NCBI RefSeq assembly: GCF_000768345.1
Contig: NZ_AVPS01000005.1
Span: 310,001 to 374,000, forward strand
Source: Lysobacter concretionis Ko07 = DSM 16239
GTDB lineage: Bacteria; Pseudomonadota; Gammaproteobacteria; Xanthomonadales; Xanthomonadaceae
DNA: 64,000 nt
Direction: 5' to 3'
Position 1 is the stretch's first letter. Each line of letters begins with the position of its first letter. Under the pieces are notes generated by a model. That model saw only the letters and a list, made by a program, of their open reading frames with translations. It searched no databases and was not told the origin of the DNA. Shown here in pieces: positions 1-8,193 of the stretch. The translations under genes were made by a program, and so were the position numbers.

Positions 1-749
1 TTCTGGGCAACGGCGCCTACCTCGGGCCGGACCTGACCAACATCTACCAGACGGCGGGGCCGGCCTGGCTGGAGGCGTTCCTGCCCTCGGCGGGTGGCTG
101 GCCGACCGGCCCGGCCGTGCAGGTCCACCTGCAGCGGCCCGAGCTCGCGGAGGCCATCGGGGCGAGTTCGCTGGACGATTACCTCAAGCGCTATCCGGGC
201 GCGGCCGAGCGCGTGCACCGCCGTGGCGGCACCATCAGCCACATGCCGAACCTGCAGTTCCGGCCGAACGAGGTCGGCCAGCTGATCGCCTTCCTCAAGT
301 ACACCTCGGAAATGAACACCGAAGGCTGGCCGCCCAGGCCCAGGGTCGACGGGCTCACATTCTCACTGGCCACACCGATGCCCGGCATCGCCGATGCCGC
401 GGCGACGCCGGTTGCCGCCGGCAGCAGCGCCAGCGCCACAACCGCCCCGGCCGCGCAAGGCGAGCAACTGGTGAAGGCGTCCGGTTGCACCGCCTGCCAT
501 GCGTCCGACACGACGAAGCTGGTCGGGCCCGGCTGGGGCGGCCTGTATGGCTCGCAGGTCACGCTGGCCGACGGCACCAGCGTGCAGGCCGACGACGCCT
601 ACCTGGCCGCGTCCATCCGCACCCCCGATGCCCAGGTCGCGTCGGGCTACGCGCCCGGCACCATGCCCAGCTACGCCAGCCTGCTTGACGATGGACAGAT
701 CGAAACCATCGTGGCCTACCTCCGCACCCTGTCGGGAGAAGGACAATGA
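1..749 (+). CDS. NorC-like cytochrome c subunit with an extra C-terminal cytochrome c domain (5' end outside window)
   Basis: The frame is open from the window edge (first full codon at base 3), so the N-terminus and its first heme motif are missing. The visible start reads LGNGAYLGPDLTNIY, which matches the stretch just after the CxxCH of NorC, the electron-accepting subunit of nitric oxide reductase. A linker rich in Ala, Ser and Thr follows, then a second cytochrome c domain with CTACH and a late MPSYASLL segment, where the Met is a plausible axial ligand. This second domain resembles the cytochrome c tail of cytochrome oxidase subunit II. Ordinary NorC has one heme, so this looks like a di-heme fusion. 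The stop overlaps the norB start as ATGA. NorC assignment is good; the role of the added domain as an extra electron entry is inferred. Confidence 0.8.
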   Translation, partial: LGNGAYLGPDLTNIYQTAGPAWLEAFLPSAGGWPTGPAVQVHLQRPELAEAIGASSLDDYLKRYPGAAERVHRRGGTISHMPNLQFRPNEVGQLIAFLKYTSEMNTEGWPPRPRVDGLTFSLATPMPGIADAAATPVAAGSSASATTAPAAQGEQLVKASGCTACHASDTTKLVGPGWGGLYGSQVTLADGTSVQADDAYLAASIRTPDAQVASGYAPGTMPSYASLLDDGQIETIVAYLRTLSGEGQ

Positions 750-2443
750 TCCAGATCCAGTACGACACCCAGCGGTTGAGCATGCGTTTCTTCATGCTGA
801 TGCTGGTCCTGTTCATCGTGCAGGTCGCCTTCGGCCTTCTTATTGCGCTGCAACACATCGACCCGACCCTGCTGGTCGGCACGCTCAACTTCAACATCGC
901 CCGCGCCGAGCATCTCAACCTGGGGATCATCTGGATCCTGTCGGGATTCATCGGGACGATCCTGTTCATCGGGCCGCTGCTGTCCAATCGCGAGTTGGCC
1001 TCGCCGTGGCTGATCAAGTTCCTGTTCTACGCGCTGGTGGCGGTGACCATCTGGAACGTCATCGCACAGGGGTTCGCGCGCAGCGGGACGGCCGGCTGGT
1101 GGCTGGGCCAGCCGTGGCTGCAGGAAGGGCTGGAATACCTCGAAGCCGGGCGCGCCGCCGATATCATCATCCTGATCGGGTTCTCGATCCTGACCTACGT
1201 GGTGCTGCGCACCTTCCCGCCGCGCAGGGAGTGGAACGAGATCCACTGGGGCCTGGCGCTGGGCGTGGTCGCGCTCACCCTGGTGTGGATCTTCGGGCTG
1301 TTCTTCATCGAGCGGCAGGATGTCAGCGAGTACTTCCGCTGGTACGTCGTGCACTACTGGGTGGAAGGCGTGTGGGAGGTGATCCACATCAGTCTGGTCG
1401 GCTTCCTGCTGGTACTGCTGTTCGACGCCAACGTCAAAAGCGTGGGCTACGCGGTGTTCTGGGGCGTGGCGCTGGTCTGGCTGTCGGGCCTGATCGGCAA
1501 CGCGCACCACTACTTCTGGATCGGCACGCCGGAGTTCTGGCAGTTCTGGGGCTCGCTGTTCAGCGCGCTGGAGCCGCTGCCGCTGATCTTCTGCTTCTGG
1601 CACATCTACCTGGACGCGCACCAGGAGCGCAAACCGCTGAAGAACGCCCCCGCGTTCTACTTCATCCTCGGCTCGGTGGTGCTGGAACAGGTCGGCGCGG
1701 GCATCCTGGGGTTCACCATGACCTTCGCCCTGACCAACGTCTGGTCGCACGGCACCTGGGTCACGCCGAGCCACGCGCACCTGGCGCTGTTCGGCACCTT
1801 CGGCATGCTCGGCATCGCCGCCGCGTACTACGCCGTGCCACTGATGCGCGGGGTGAAAAGCTACGACGAGCGACTGGGGAAACTCGCGTTCTGGCTGGTC
1901 TTCATCGGCATGCTCGGCATCGCGTTCGCGTTCGCGCTGGGCGGCACCGTACAGGTCTTCGCCTACCGCACGCTGGGACTGGACTGGTTCGGCGGCGACG
2001 TCTCCCCGGCGATGAGTTTCTTCAAGATCCTGGTGCCGGTATTCGGCGCGGTGTTCACGATCGGCAGCCTGCTGATCGTCTACGACCTGCTCACCATCGG
2101 CCATCGCGCCCCGGTGACGGACAGCGTTCCCGTCCCCATCGCCGCACGCGCCGCAACCGGCTGGGCACGCTACCTGAGCGGCTACGAAAGCGGGCTGTGG
2201 CTGCTGAGCATGTGGTTCTTCGGCGCGCTGATCACCTTCGGGTTGCTCAGCTTCAACCTGGCCAGCGTGCAGGCCGGTGACCCGACCCTGCCCTACCTGC
2301 TGGCATCGACCGGCTATCCGGGGCTGCTGCTGGTGACGCTGCTGTTCGTGTGGCGCTTCCTGGCATCGATGGAGGCGCGGGCCAGCGAACCGGTCTTCGC
2401 CACCGGCAGCGCGCCCGCCCACGCGCTGAACCCGACCGGCTGA
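746..2443 (+). CDS. norB: Nitric oxide reductase catalytic subunit, NorB-like, 14 predicted helices
   Basis: This integral membrane protein (565 aa) should reduce NO to N2O. NorB residues can be read directly: H203, E207 and E211 in HYWVEGVWE, H254-H255 in NAHHYFW, E276 in SALEPLPL, and H343 and H345 in SHAHLALFG. Together these supply the heme b3/FeB ligands and the conserved glutamates that separate NOR from oxygen-reducing oxidases. About 14 hydrophobic segments are visible, versus 12 in classical cNOR, so it is an enlarged member of the family; qNOR-like N-terminal cytochrome domains are absent. The start has a good ribosome site (GGGAGAAGG) and overlaps the upstream cytochrome gene by ATGA, so the two are translationally coupled. 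The exact NOR subclass is not settled. Confidence 0.88.
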   Translation: MIQIQYDTQRLSMRFFMLMLVLFIVQVAFGLLIALQHIDPTLLVGTLNFNIARAEHLNLGIIWILSGFIGTILFIGPLLSNRELASPWLIKFLFYALVAVTIWNVIAQGFARSGTAGWWLGQPWLQEGLEYLEAGRAADIIILIGFSILTYVVLRTFPPRREWNEIHWGLALGVVALTLVWIFGLFFIERQDVSEYFRWYVVHYWVEGVWEVIHISLVGFLLVLLFDANVKSVGYAVFWGVALVWLSGLIGNAHHYFWIGTPEFWQFWGSLFSALEPLPLIFCFWHIYLDAHQERKPLKNAPAFYFILGSVVLEQVGAGILGFTMTFALTNVWSHGTWVTPSHAHLALFGTFGMLGIAAAYYAVPLMRGVKSYDERLGKLAFWLVFIGMLGIAFAFALGGTVQVFAYRTLGLDWFGGDVSPAMSFFKILVPVFGAVFTIGSLLIVYDLLTIGHRAPVTDSVPVPIAARAATGWARYLSGYESGLWLLSMWFFGALITFGLLSFNLASVQAGDPTLPYLLASTGYPGLLLVTLLFVWRFLASMEARASEPVFATGSAPAHALNPTG

Positions 2444-2454
2444 ACCCGCCCTTC

Positions 2455-2724
2455 ATGGCACGCATCATTCCCATCGAGGTCAATCCCACGCACACGCTGG
2501 AGGTGGACGGCGCGCTGGTGGCGCGCGGGCTGGCGCTGGCGGTGAGCGAGTTCCAGACACTCATGGAGCGCCGTCAGATCACCGTCCTGTGTGAGCGCGG
2601 CACCGATGAGGACGAGGGGCTCTTCCGCGCGAGCTTCTACCACGAGGGACGGCGCGTGCGGCTGGTGCTGGACAGCAGCGGTGCGCCGGTATCGGTCGAT
2701 ATCCGCGCACCCGACAGGTCCTGA
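2455..2724 (+). CDS. Small conserved-looking protein downstream of norB, function unknown
   Basis: It encodes 89 aa starting 11 bases after the norB stop, so it is probably the last gene of the nor operon. I chose the ATG whose product begins MARIIPIEVNPTHTLEV. The protein is soluble, without a signal peptide, cysteines near the start or a membrane segment. It has a mixed alpha/beta pattern: a strand-like start, a helix (ALAVSEFQTLMERR), and strands around VRLVLDSSG. I do not recognise a named family. Position suggests a NOR accessory or assembly role, which is inference only. Confidence 0.6.
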   Translation: MARIIPIEVNPTHTLEVDGALVARGLALAVSEFQTLMERRQITVLCERGTDEDEGLFRASFYHEGRRVRLVLDSSGAPVSVDIRAPDRS

Positions 2725-2871
2725 GCGCCACACCAAGTCACGCCGCCAGCAGCGACGAGCGGGGAGCCGACGGCACCGACCGTCGATGCCTGACATCCGC
2801 AGCCACACCGCAATCAGGCTTGCGAAAACCGGCTCGTCGCAGTGCCACGCGCGCCCGCGCCGCGGCAACCC

Positions 2872-3111
2872 CTACCCGCTGCAGCCGCCGCAGCAGATCG
2901 ACGGCACCTGGTACACCTGAGCCAACGGCACGACCCAGCCCGCCTGCCCGAGCAGTTGCACCAGCTGCGCCGCATCGACCGCCGCGGCCACCCGCAGCTT
3001 GCCGCTGGCCGCATCGATATCGACCAGCACGGAAGGATCCACCTCACCGATCGCATCTTCGATCACGGCCAGATCCGGGGCGTCGCCGGTCAGTGGTATG
3101 TGGAATTCCAT
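2872..3111 (-). CDS. Small protein with a Cys-rich CCGGCSG tail, possible metal-binding ferredoxin-like fold
   Basis: It encodes 79 aa beginning MEFHIPLTGDAP. This start is preferred over one nine codons upstream because GGAG lies a few bases before it. The body alternates strand-helix-strand in the way of heavy-metal-associated or ACT-like domains (IEDAIGEVDPS, then VLVDIDAASGKLRV, then DAAQLVQLLGQAGW). The chain ends in ICCGGCSG, with three cysteines in six residues, suggesting metal binding or a redox role. The classic CxxC of HMA domains near the N-terminus is missing. It lies between the nor genes and a diguanylate cyclase on the opposite strand. Confidence 0.55.
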   Translation of the reverse strand: MEFHIPLTGDAPDLAVIEDAIGEVDPSVLVDIDAASGKLRVAAAVDAAQLVQLLGQAGWVVPLAQVYQVPSICCGGCSG

Positions 3112-3305
3112 TGCGGCCTCCAAGTCTGCTGCGGCCATCCTCCCCCGCCGCGCCCCCGGCCTGCCCTGACATCGGTCAAACAGACGCGACTCCCCGGGTC
3201 AGGTACATTTTCCCGACCCTCTGCAGGCAGTACCGGCAACATGCCCATGCTTCGTGCCGAACCCCTGAAGACACAAGGCATGGACGCCCCCTCACCGGAA
3301 ACCGC

Positions 3306-4211
3306 ATGAACCCGACGCTGCCTGCGCCCTCCGAGATCCTCGACCTGCTGCCCGATGCGGTATGCGTGGTCGATGCCGAGGGCCGGCTCCTGTTCGTCAG
3401 CGCCAGCTTCGAACGCATCCTGGGCTATGGCCGCGACGACGTGCTGGGCCGGCACGTGTTCGACCTGGTGCATCCGGACGACCGTGCGGCGACCCGTCAA
3501 CAGGCCGAGATGGTCATGGGCGGCACGCTGCAGCGCCATTTCCGCAATCGCTACATCCACAAGGAAGGGCACAGCGTGGACATCCAGTGGTCGGCCCGCT
3601 GGCACGCCGAGCACGGTGTGCGCATTGCGGTGGGTCGCGAGGTGACCGACCTGCGCCGCGCAGAACGCGAGCTCGAGCATCTCGCCAGCCACGACCCGTT
3701 GACGGGGCTGCCGAACCGCCACCACCTGCAGCGTGAACTGCAACACGCGCTGGACAACGCGGCACGCGGCGACGGCAGCCTGGCGTTGCTGTACCTGGAT
3801 CTCGACGGGTTCAAGGCGGCCAACGATCGTGGCGGCCATAGCGCGGGTGACCGGGTTCTGCGCGAAGTCGCGGACCGCTTGCAACAGGGCATACGGCACG
3901 GCGATCTGATTGCCCGTATCGGCGGCGACGAGTTTGTCGTCCTGCTGTCCGGCTGCCACGATGCCGCAGCCGCGCGCGATATCGCGAACATGCTGCGAGC
4001 CCGGTTGCATTCTCCCCACTCGCTGCCAGATGGCCCACTCCAGCTCGACGCGAGCATTGGAGTCGCCTGTTTTCCGGCAGACGGAAACGACCTGGAATCC
4101 CTGCTGGCCCACGCGGACCGGGCAATGTACGCCGACAAGCGCCTGCGGGCCACGCGCGCCGGCCTCACGCCGGCGGGATTGCCCGCCGGCAGCACACAGC
4201 ACGCGCCCTGA
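3306..4211 (+). CDS. PAS-GGDEF diguanylate cyclase
   Basis: A 301-aa cytoplasmic protein expected to make cyclic di-GMP. Residues about 10-115 form a PAS domain (LPDAVCVVDAEGRLLFVS through GREVTDLRRAE), and residues about 125-285 a GGDEF domain. The catalytic GGDEF is intact at 206-210. An inhibitory-site motif RHGD sits at 197-200, exactly five residues before it, so product feedback inhibition is likely. No membrane segment is seen, so the PAS domain senses something cytoplasmic. The ATG was chosen because the PAS fold begins directly after it and upstream codons look non-coding; the ribosome site is weak. Proximity to a nitric oxide reductase locus makes redox or NO sensing possible, but no heme-binding signature is visible. 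Confidence 0.85.
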   Translation: MNPTLPAPSEILDLLPDAVCVVDAEGRLLFVSASFERILGYGRDDVLGRHVFDLVHPDDRAATRQQAEMVMGGTLQRHFRNRYIHKEGHSVDIQWSARWHAEHGVRIAVGREVTDLRRAERELEHLASHDPLTGLPNRHHLQRELQHALDNAARGDGSLALLYLDLDGFKAANDRGGHSAGDRVLREVADRLQQGIRHGDLIARIGGDEFVVLLSGCHDAAAARDIANMLRARLHSPHSLPDGPLQLDASIGVACFPADGNDLESLLAHADRAMYADKRLRATRAGLTPAGLPAGSTQHAP

Positions 4212-4298
4212 CATCCTCCCGGATCGGCACGCCGGGGCCGATGACCCCTCCAACCGCCGGAAGCGCGCCACGCGGACGCGCCTGTTGATCGCCTCCCG

Positions 4299-4655
4299 TC
4301 AGAACCGGACTTCGGCGCCGAGCATCAGCGTGTCGGCACGGTTGGCGTCGTAGTAGAAATCGTTGCCTTCCCAGTAGTAGTCATTGAAATACACGTGGTT
4401 GGTGTAGATCAGGCTCATGTTGAAGTGACGGCTGAAGTCGACGCCGAGACCGACGCCGACGTAGCCACCATCCACATCCATGCCGTAGTCGGCCTCGGCC
4501 GACCAGTAGCCGGCGCGGACCAGGCCGTAGACCGGGTTGTCGCGACCGAAGTTGAAACGCGCATTCACGCCGATGCTGGCGAAGTCGACCTTGCTGACAG
4601 GCACACCGCGATATTCGGTGTCATCCAGCCGCCCGCCCGCCACCTCGATCCCCAC
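4299..4655 (-). pseudogene. 5'-truncated outer-membrane beta-barrel gene remnant
   Basis: The frame encodes the C-terminal ~118 residues of a small porin-like or OmpA-type barrel. It shows alternating amphipathic strands rich in Tyr, Gly and Asp (YGLVRAGYWSAEADYG, GGYVGVGLGVDFSRHF, LMLGAEVRF) and ends in Phe, as BAM substrates do. There is no signal peptide and no ATG. The only start near the left end is a GTG, and an in-frame TGA lies a short distance upstream. The missing N-terminal strands are not seen in either other frame upstream. It therefore looks like the tail of a gene whose front was deleted, probably non-functional. Confidence 0.6.
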
Positions 4656-4776
4656 CAGCGGCCCACAGCGTGAAGTCGGCGTGAACGGGTGTCAAGAAAT
4701 GGAGGTGCACTCACGCGGCGATACGCCCGACCGGCGGAAACTTTCCTCCCCGGTGCCTTCCCTGGAGGAGTACGCC

Positions 4777-5565
4777 ATGACGACCATGCATTCGGGCACC
4801 CTGCCCTCGCATCCGGGCCACGGGGCCAATCACATTTCCCTGCGCGAACCGTTGCATTGGGTGTCGCTCGGGCTCCGGGATTTACGTCGGGCACGTCCGG
4901 TGGGCATCGCCTACGGGCTGATGGTCACGGTGCTGGGTTGGCTGATCTTCACCCTGGGCAACCACCCCTACTTCCTCGCCGCGGCGGTCTCCGGCTTCCT
5001 GCTGCTCGGGCCGATCCTGGGCGCCGGACTGATCGAGGCCTCGCGCGCCATGGAGGCCGGCGACACCCCGACTTTCGACACCTCGCTGCGCGGACTCAAC
5101 CGCAACCGGCCCGCGCTGGAGCGCTTCGCCCTGACCCTGCTGGCGCTCGCCGCCGTGTGGCTGGTGGTCTCGACCCTGGTACTGAATGCCACGCTCGGCC
5201 CCATCGCCCCGGACGTCGAACGCACACTGTGGGACAACGCGCTGCCAATGATGTCCTCCAGCCAGTGGCTCGCGTGGGCCGCCATCGGCGGCGTGCTGGC
5301 GGTGGTGAGCTTCTCGATCTCGGTCATCGCCGTGCCGCTGATGCTCGACAAGCACGCCAGCGCCGCTGACGCGATGCGCGGCAGCCTGCGCGCCGTGGCC
5401 CGGCATCCCGTGGCGAGCGCCGAGTGGGCGTTGCTGATCGTGCTGCTCACGGCTGTCGGCATCGCCACCGCGTTGCTGGGCCTGATCGTGATCTACCCGA
5501 TCCTGGGCCACGCCAGCTGGCATGCGTATCAGGCGCTGCGCGACCAGGGTGACCTGCAGGGGTAG
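4777..5565 (+). CDS. DUF2189 multi-pass inner-membrane protein
   Basis: It encodes 262 aa with a strong ribosome site (TGGAGGAG) before the ATG. After a short hydrophilic N-terminus there are about six hydrophobic helices, including GIAYGLMVTVLGWLIFTLG, FLAAAVSGFLLLGPILGAG, FALTLLALAAVWLVVSTLV and WALLIVLLTAVGIATALLG. Gly- and Ala-rich GPILGAGLIEASRAMEAG and the terminal ILGHASWHAYQAL are typical of the DUF2189 family. Members often sit near respiratory oxidase genes, which fits a nor locus 2 kb away, but no biochemical role is established. It stands alone with no obvious operon partner. Confidence 0.75.
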   Translation: MTTMHSGTLPSHPGHGANHISLREPLHWVSLGLRDLRRARPVGIAYGLMVTVLGWLIFTLGNHPYFLAAAVSGFLLLGPILGAGLIEASRAMEAGDTPTFDTSLRGLNRNRPALERFALTLLALAAVWLVVSTLVLNATLGPIAPDVERTLWDNALPMMSSSQWLAWAAIGGVLAVVSFSISVIAVPLMLDKHASAADAMRGSLRAVARHPVASAEWALLIVLLTAVGIATALLGLIVIYPILGHASWHAYQALRDQGDLQG

Positions 5566-5597
5566 GCGGACTTGGGTAGGCGGACTTGCCGCCGGAC

Positions 5598-6191
5598 CTA
5601 GCCACGCTCGGCTTCGGCGCGCTCCTGCCGTGTCAGCACCCGCGGCTCGGCCAGGGGCCGGGAGGTCGCCGCATCGAAGAACGGGTTGTCGCGATGGCGA
5701 CCGCTCAACTTCGCCCGCAGCACGCCCCACACGATCCGCAGGATGCCGAAGGCGGCGCGCACCGGCGTGGATGCCACCTCGCCACGCGCGGAGGCGGTAT
5801 TCAAGGCGATGCGCGGCGGCCCGATCGCGGCGTCCAGCACGTCGGGCGCCACGTCCGTGCAGCGGGCCAGCACCCCGACATACGGCAGCTTCGGATCCCG
5901 CGAGGTGTTGCCGATGGGCGTGTTGCAGCAGGCCGAATGCCAGCGCAGCAGGCCCTTGGGACTCAACGACAGGCAGGCCACCTGCCCGCTGCCCGCGGTG
6001 AAGCGCAGACCCGCGGGCAGCATCGCGATGATGTCGGTGCCGCCGTTCGGATCCAGCACCTCCGGCCCGCGGCCGAGCGCGCGGGCAAAGGCCTGGCAAT
6101 CGCGGCAATAGCAGACCGCGCGGGTGTAGACAGCGCCCGGCTCGATCTCGCCCCGGACCGTGCCGCAACGACAGTGGAAGGGAATGGCCAT
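5598..6191 (-). CDS. DUF6151/GFA-like zinc-binding protein
   Basis: It encodes 197 aa with a start at MAIPFHCRCG and GGAG upstream. Cysteines are placed as in glutathione-dependent formaldehyde-activating (GFA) enzymes and their relatives: FHCRCG at the N-terminus, CYCRDC about 20 residues on, and SACCNTPIG mid-protein. These suggest a structural zinc and a second metal or thiol site. The C-terminal half is longer and more basic than a standard GFA domain, which fits the DUF6151 group. No signal peptide is present. Enzymatic activity on S-hydroxymethylglutathione is not assured. It shares a strand with the downstream-lying YdeI-type gene on the right but is 165 bases from it. Confidence 0.65.
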   Translation of the reverse strand: MAIPFHCRCGTVRGEIEPGAVYTRAVCYCRDCQAFARALGRGPEVLDPNGGTDIIAMLPAGLRFTAGSGQVACLSLSPKGLLRWHSACCNTPIGNTSRDPKLPYVGVLARCTDVAPDVLDAAIGPPRIALNTASARGEVASTPVRAAFGILRIVWGVLRAKLSGRHRDNPFFDAATSRPLAEPRVLTRQERAEAERG

Positions 6192-6356
6192 GGGGAGTCT
6201 CCGTGAAGTCCCGTTGGATTCTCGAACTGCAATCCGCCCGGTACAAGTGAACGCCGGTCCGGCTCGCCGGTGGATGCGATCCAACGACAGTCGATGGCGC
6301 GAAAATGGCGGATCCGTGAAAGCAGCGCACGCAAAGCAGCGCACGAAGCCGACCGC

Positions 6357-6905
6357 CTACTGCGCCGGTGTGGGAGCACCCAGCGACTTGCTGTACATCC
6401 CGGACCGGTCGAAGCAGCACGCGCGGCGCTTGCCGGACGCGAGCATGTCGCAGGCGGTGGCAATGCGCCGCCCGCGGGTCTCGGCCTTCTTGCCGGAGGT
6501 GATCCAGTGGATCCAGTCCCGTCGCGCGACCGGGGTGAGGGTCGACCACTGCGCCTTGGCCGCGGGCGCATCCGCGAGCGCCTTGCGCAGGTCGGCGGGA
6601 ACACGGGGTTCCAGCTCCACCGCTACCGGCATGATCTCGAGCGCGACCGTGTCACCCACCGCGGCGCCGGCAGCTTCCCGCAGCGCCTTGCCCACCTTCA
6701 ACCAATGACTGCCCTGGCCATCGGGTTCCAGCGTGGCCTGGAACGACGCGCCATCGAGCGTGCCGTCCACCGTCGTCATGCTCCGCGTCGGCAGCTTCGC
6801 GCTGGCGCCGGCCGGCAGCACGAGGAAGGTCCACGCAGCGCCCTTCGGGCTCTCGGGCCGCAGCAGCTTCGCCTTGAAACGGATGGGGGTTGTGGACGGA
6901 GTCAT
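6357..6905 (-). CDS. DUF1905 / YdeI-OmpD-associated family protein
   Basis: A 182-aa protein in two parts. Residues ~5-95 form a DUF1905 beta-barrel-like domain (RFKAKLLRPESPKGAAWTFL, then VGDTVALEIMP). Residues ~100-165 match the YdeI / OmpD-associated 'bacteriocin-protection' tail (VPADLRKALADAPAAKAQWSTLTPVARRDWIHWI, split here by known motif order, with TRGRRIATACDMLASGKR). Cytoplasmic, without a signal peptide. Family members are widespread in Proteobacteria but their molecular role is unknown. It is transcribed divergently from the SPFH gene at 6997, with about 90 bases between them. Confidence 0.7.
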   Translation of the reverse strand: MTPSTTPIRFKAKLLRPESPKGAAWTFLVLPAGASAKLPTRSMTTVDGTLDGASFQATLEPDGQGSHWLKVGKALREAAGAAVGDTVALEIMPVAVELEPRVPADLRKALADAPAAKAQWSTLTPVARRDWIHWITSGKKAETRGRRIATACDMLASGKRRACCFDRSGMYSKSLGAPTPAQ

Positions 6906-6996
6906 GGCGGAAACCTACCACTGGCGTCTTGTCGGGAATGTATAGTCGCCCGGCATGTCGGGTGCGGTGCCCGGCCACGAATCGCGGAGAGATGTC

Positions 6997-8148
6997 ATGG
7001 GTCTTGTTCAGGCAGTGGTGGGTGCGGTTGGCGGTGCGCTGGCCGACCAGTGGAAGGACTTCTACACGGTTCCGGACGGCTTGCCGGCGACGGCGGCGCT
7101 GTTCGCGGCGGTACCGCGCGGCACCAATGCCGGGCGCGGTTCGAATACCGGCGCCTCCTCGAACATCATCACCAACGGCTCGAAGATCATCGTGCCCGAA
7201 GGCTACGGACTGCTGCTGTTCCAGGACGGCGCGATCACCGGCTTCGCGGCCGAGCCGGGCGGTTACGAGTGGCGCTCGGACGACCTCAACTCCAAATCGA
7301 TCTTCGCCGGCGACGGCCTCGTCTCCTCGCTGATCAAGCAGAGCTGGGAGCGCTTCAAGTTCGGTGGCCAGCCGGGTTCGCAGCAGGCGGCCTTCTTCGT
7401 CTCGCTGAAGGAGCTGCCGGAGAACCGCTTCGGTACGCAGTCGGAAATCTACTGGGACGACGGCTTCCTCGGCACCCAGGTCGGCGCGGTGACACGCGGC
7501 TCCTACACGCTGAAGATCGTCGACCCGATCCTGTTCGTGAAGAACTTCGTGCCGGCCCTCTATCTCCAGCCCGGCAAGGTGTTCGATTTCACCGACATGG
7601 ACAACGCCGCCGCCGGCCAGCTCTTCAACGAGGTGGTGGGTTCACTCGCACCGGCCTTCAGCCTGTACACGAACGATCCGGCCAAGGGCAACCGCATCAC
7701 CAGGCTGCAGCAGGATTCGGTCGGCTTCGCCAGGAGCCTGTCCGAGGCCGTGGAGAATGCCTATCAGTGGGAATCCGACCGCGGCCTGGTGATCTTCAAG
7801 ACCGCCATCGTCTCGATCGAGTACGACGCCAACACGCGCGAGCTGCTCAAGACCGTGCAGCGCGCCGATGCGCTGGCCGGTGCACGCGGCAATTCCAACC
7901 TGCAGGCCAGCGTCGCGCAGGGCATGCAGTCCGCCGGCGAAAACACCGGTGCGGCCGGCATGATGGGCATCGGCATGGCATCGGGAATGATGGGCGGCCT
8001 CGGCAGCCTGCAGCAGCCGGTGGCACCCGCCGCGCCGGCCGCCGACGACCCGGTCGCCAAGTTGAAGAAGGCCAAGGAAATGCTCGATCTCGGCCTGATC
8101 ACCCAGGACGATTACGACGCGCTCAAGGCCAAGGCGCTGGGCCTGTAA
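6997..8148 (+). CDS. SPFH-domain virion-core-like protein with C-terminal SHOCT domain (YdjI-like)
   Basis: It encodes 383 aa, with the ATG preceded by GCGGAGAGA. An N-terminal amphipathic stretch (MGLVQAVVGAVGGALADQW) is followed by an SPFH/band-7-like domain. KIIVPEGYGLLLFQDGAITG and the FVSLKELPENRFG region match the 'virion core protein' branch that includes Bacillus YdjI. A Gly/Met-rich linker leads to a short SHOCT tail (DDPVAKLKKAKEMLDLGLIT). SPFH proteins oligomerise on membranes. In Bacillus, YdjI works with the zinc-ribbon membrane protein YdjG and PspA in envelope-stress response. Here a zinc-ribbon protein and a small membrane protein follow directly, so the same kind of module is likely, but no PspA is in the window. 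Confidence 0.75.
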   Translation: MGLVQAVVGAVGGALADQWKDFYTVPDGLPATAALFAAVPRGTNAGRGSNTGASSNIITNGSKIIVPEGYGLLLFQDGAITGFAAEPGGYEWRSDDLNSKSIFAGDGLVSSLIKQSWERFKFGGQPGSQQAAFFVSLKELPENRFGTQSEIYWDDGFLGTQVGAVTRGSYTLKIVDPILFVKNFVPALYLQPGKVFDFTDMDNAAAGQLFNEVVGSLAPAFSLYTNDPAKGNRITRLQQDSVGFARSLSEAVENAYQWESDRGLVIFKTAIVSIEYDANTRELLKTVQRADALAGARGNSNLQASVAQGMQSAGENTGAAGMMGIGMASGMMGGLGSLQQPVAPAAPAADDPVAKLKKAKEMLDLGLITQDDYDALKAKALGL

Positions 8149-8193
8149 GCCACTGGAAGCCTGACAACCAGCCTGACGCCCCGCCTGACGCCC

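Noticed and set aside
716-2422. Long open frame antisense to the NOR catalytic gene
   Set aside because: The product is His/Gln/Arg-rich without any fold pattern, and it mirrors norB codons; such shadows are expected at this GC content.
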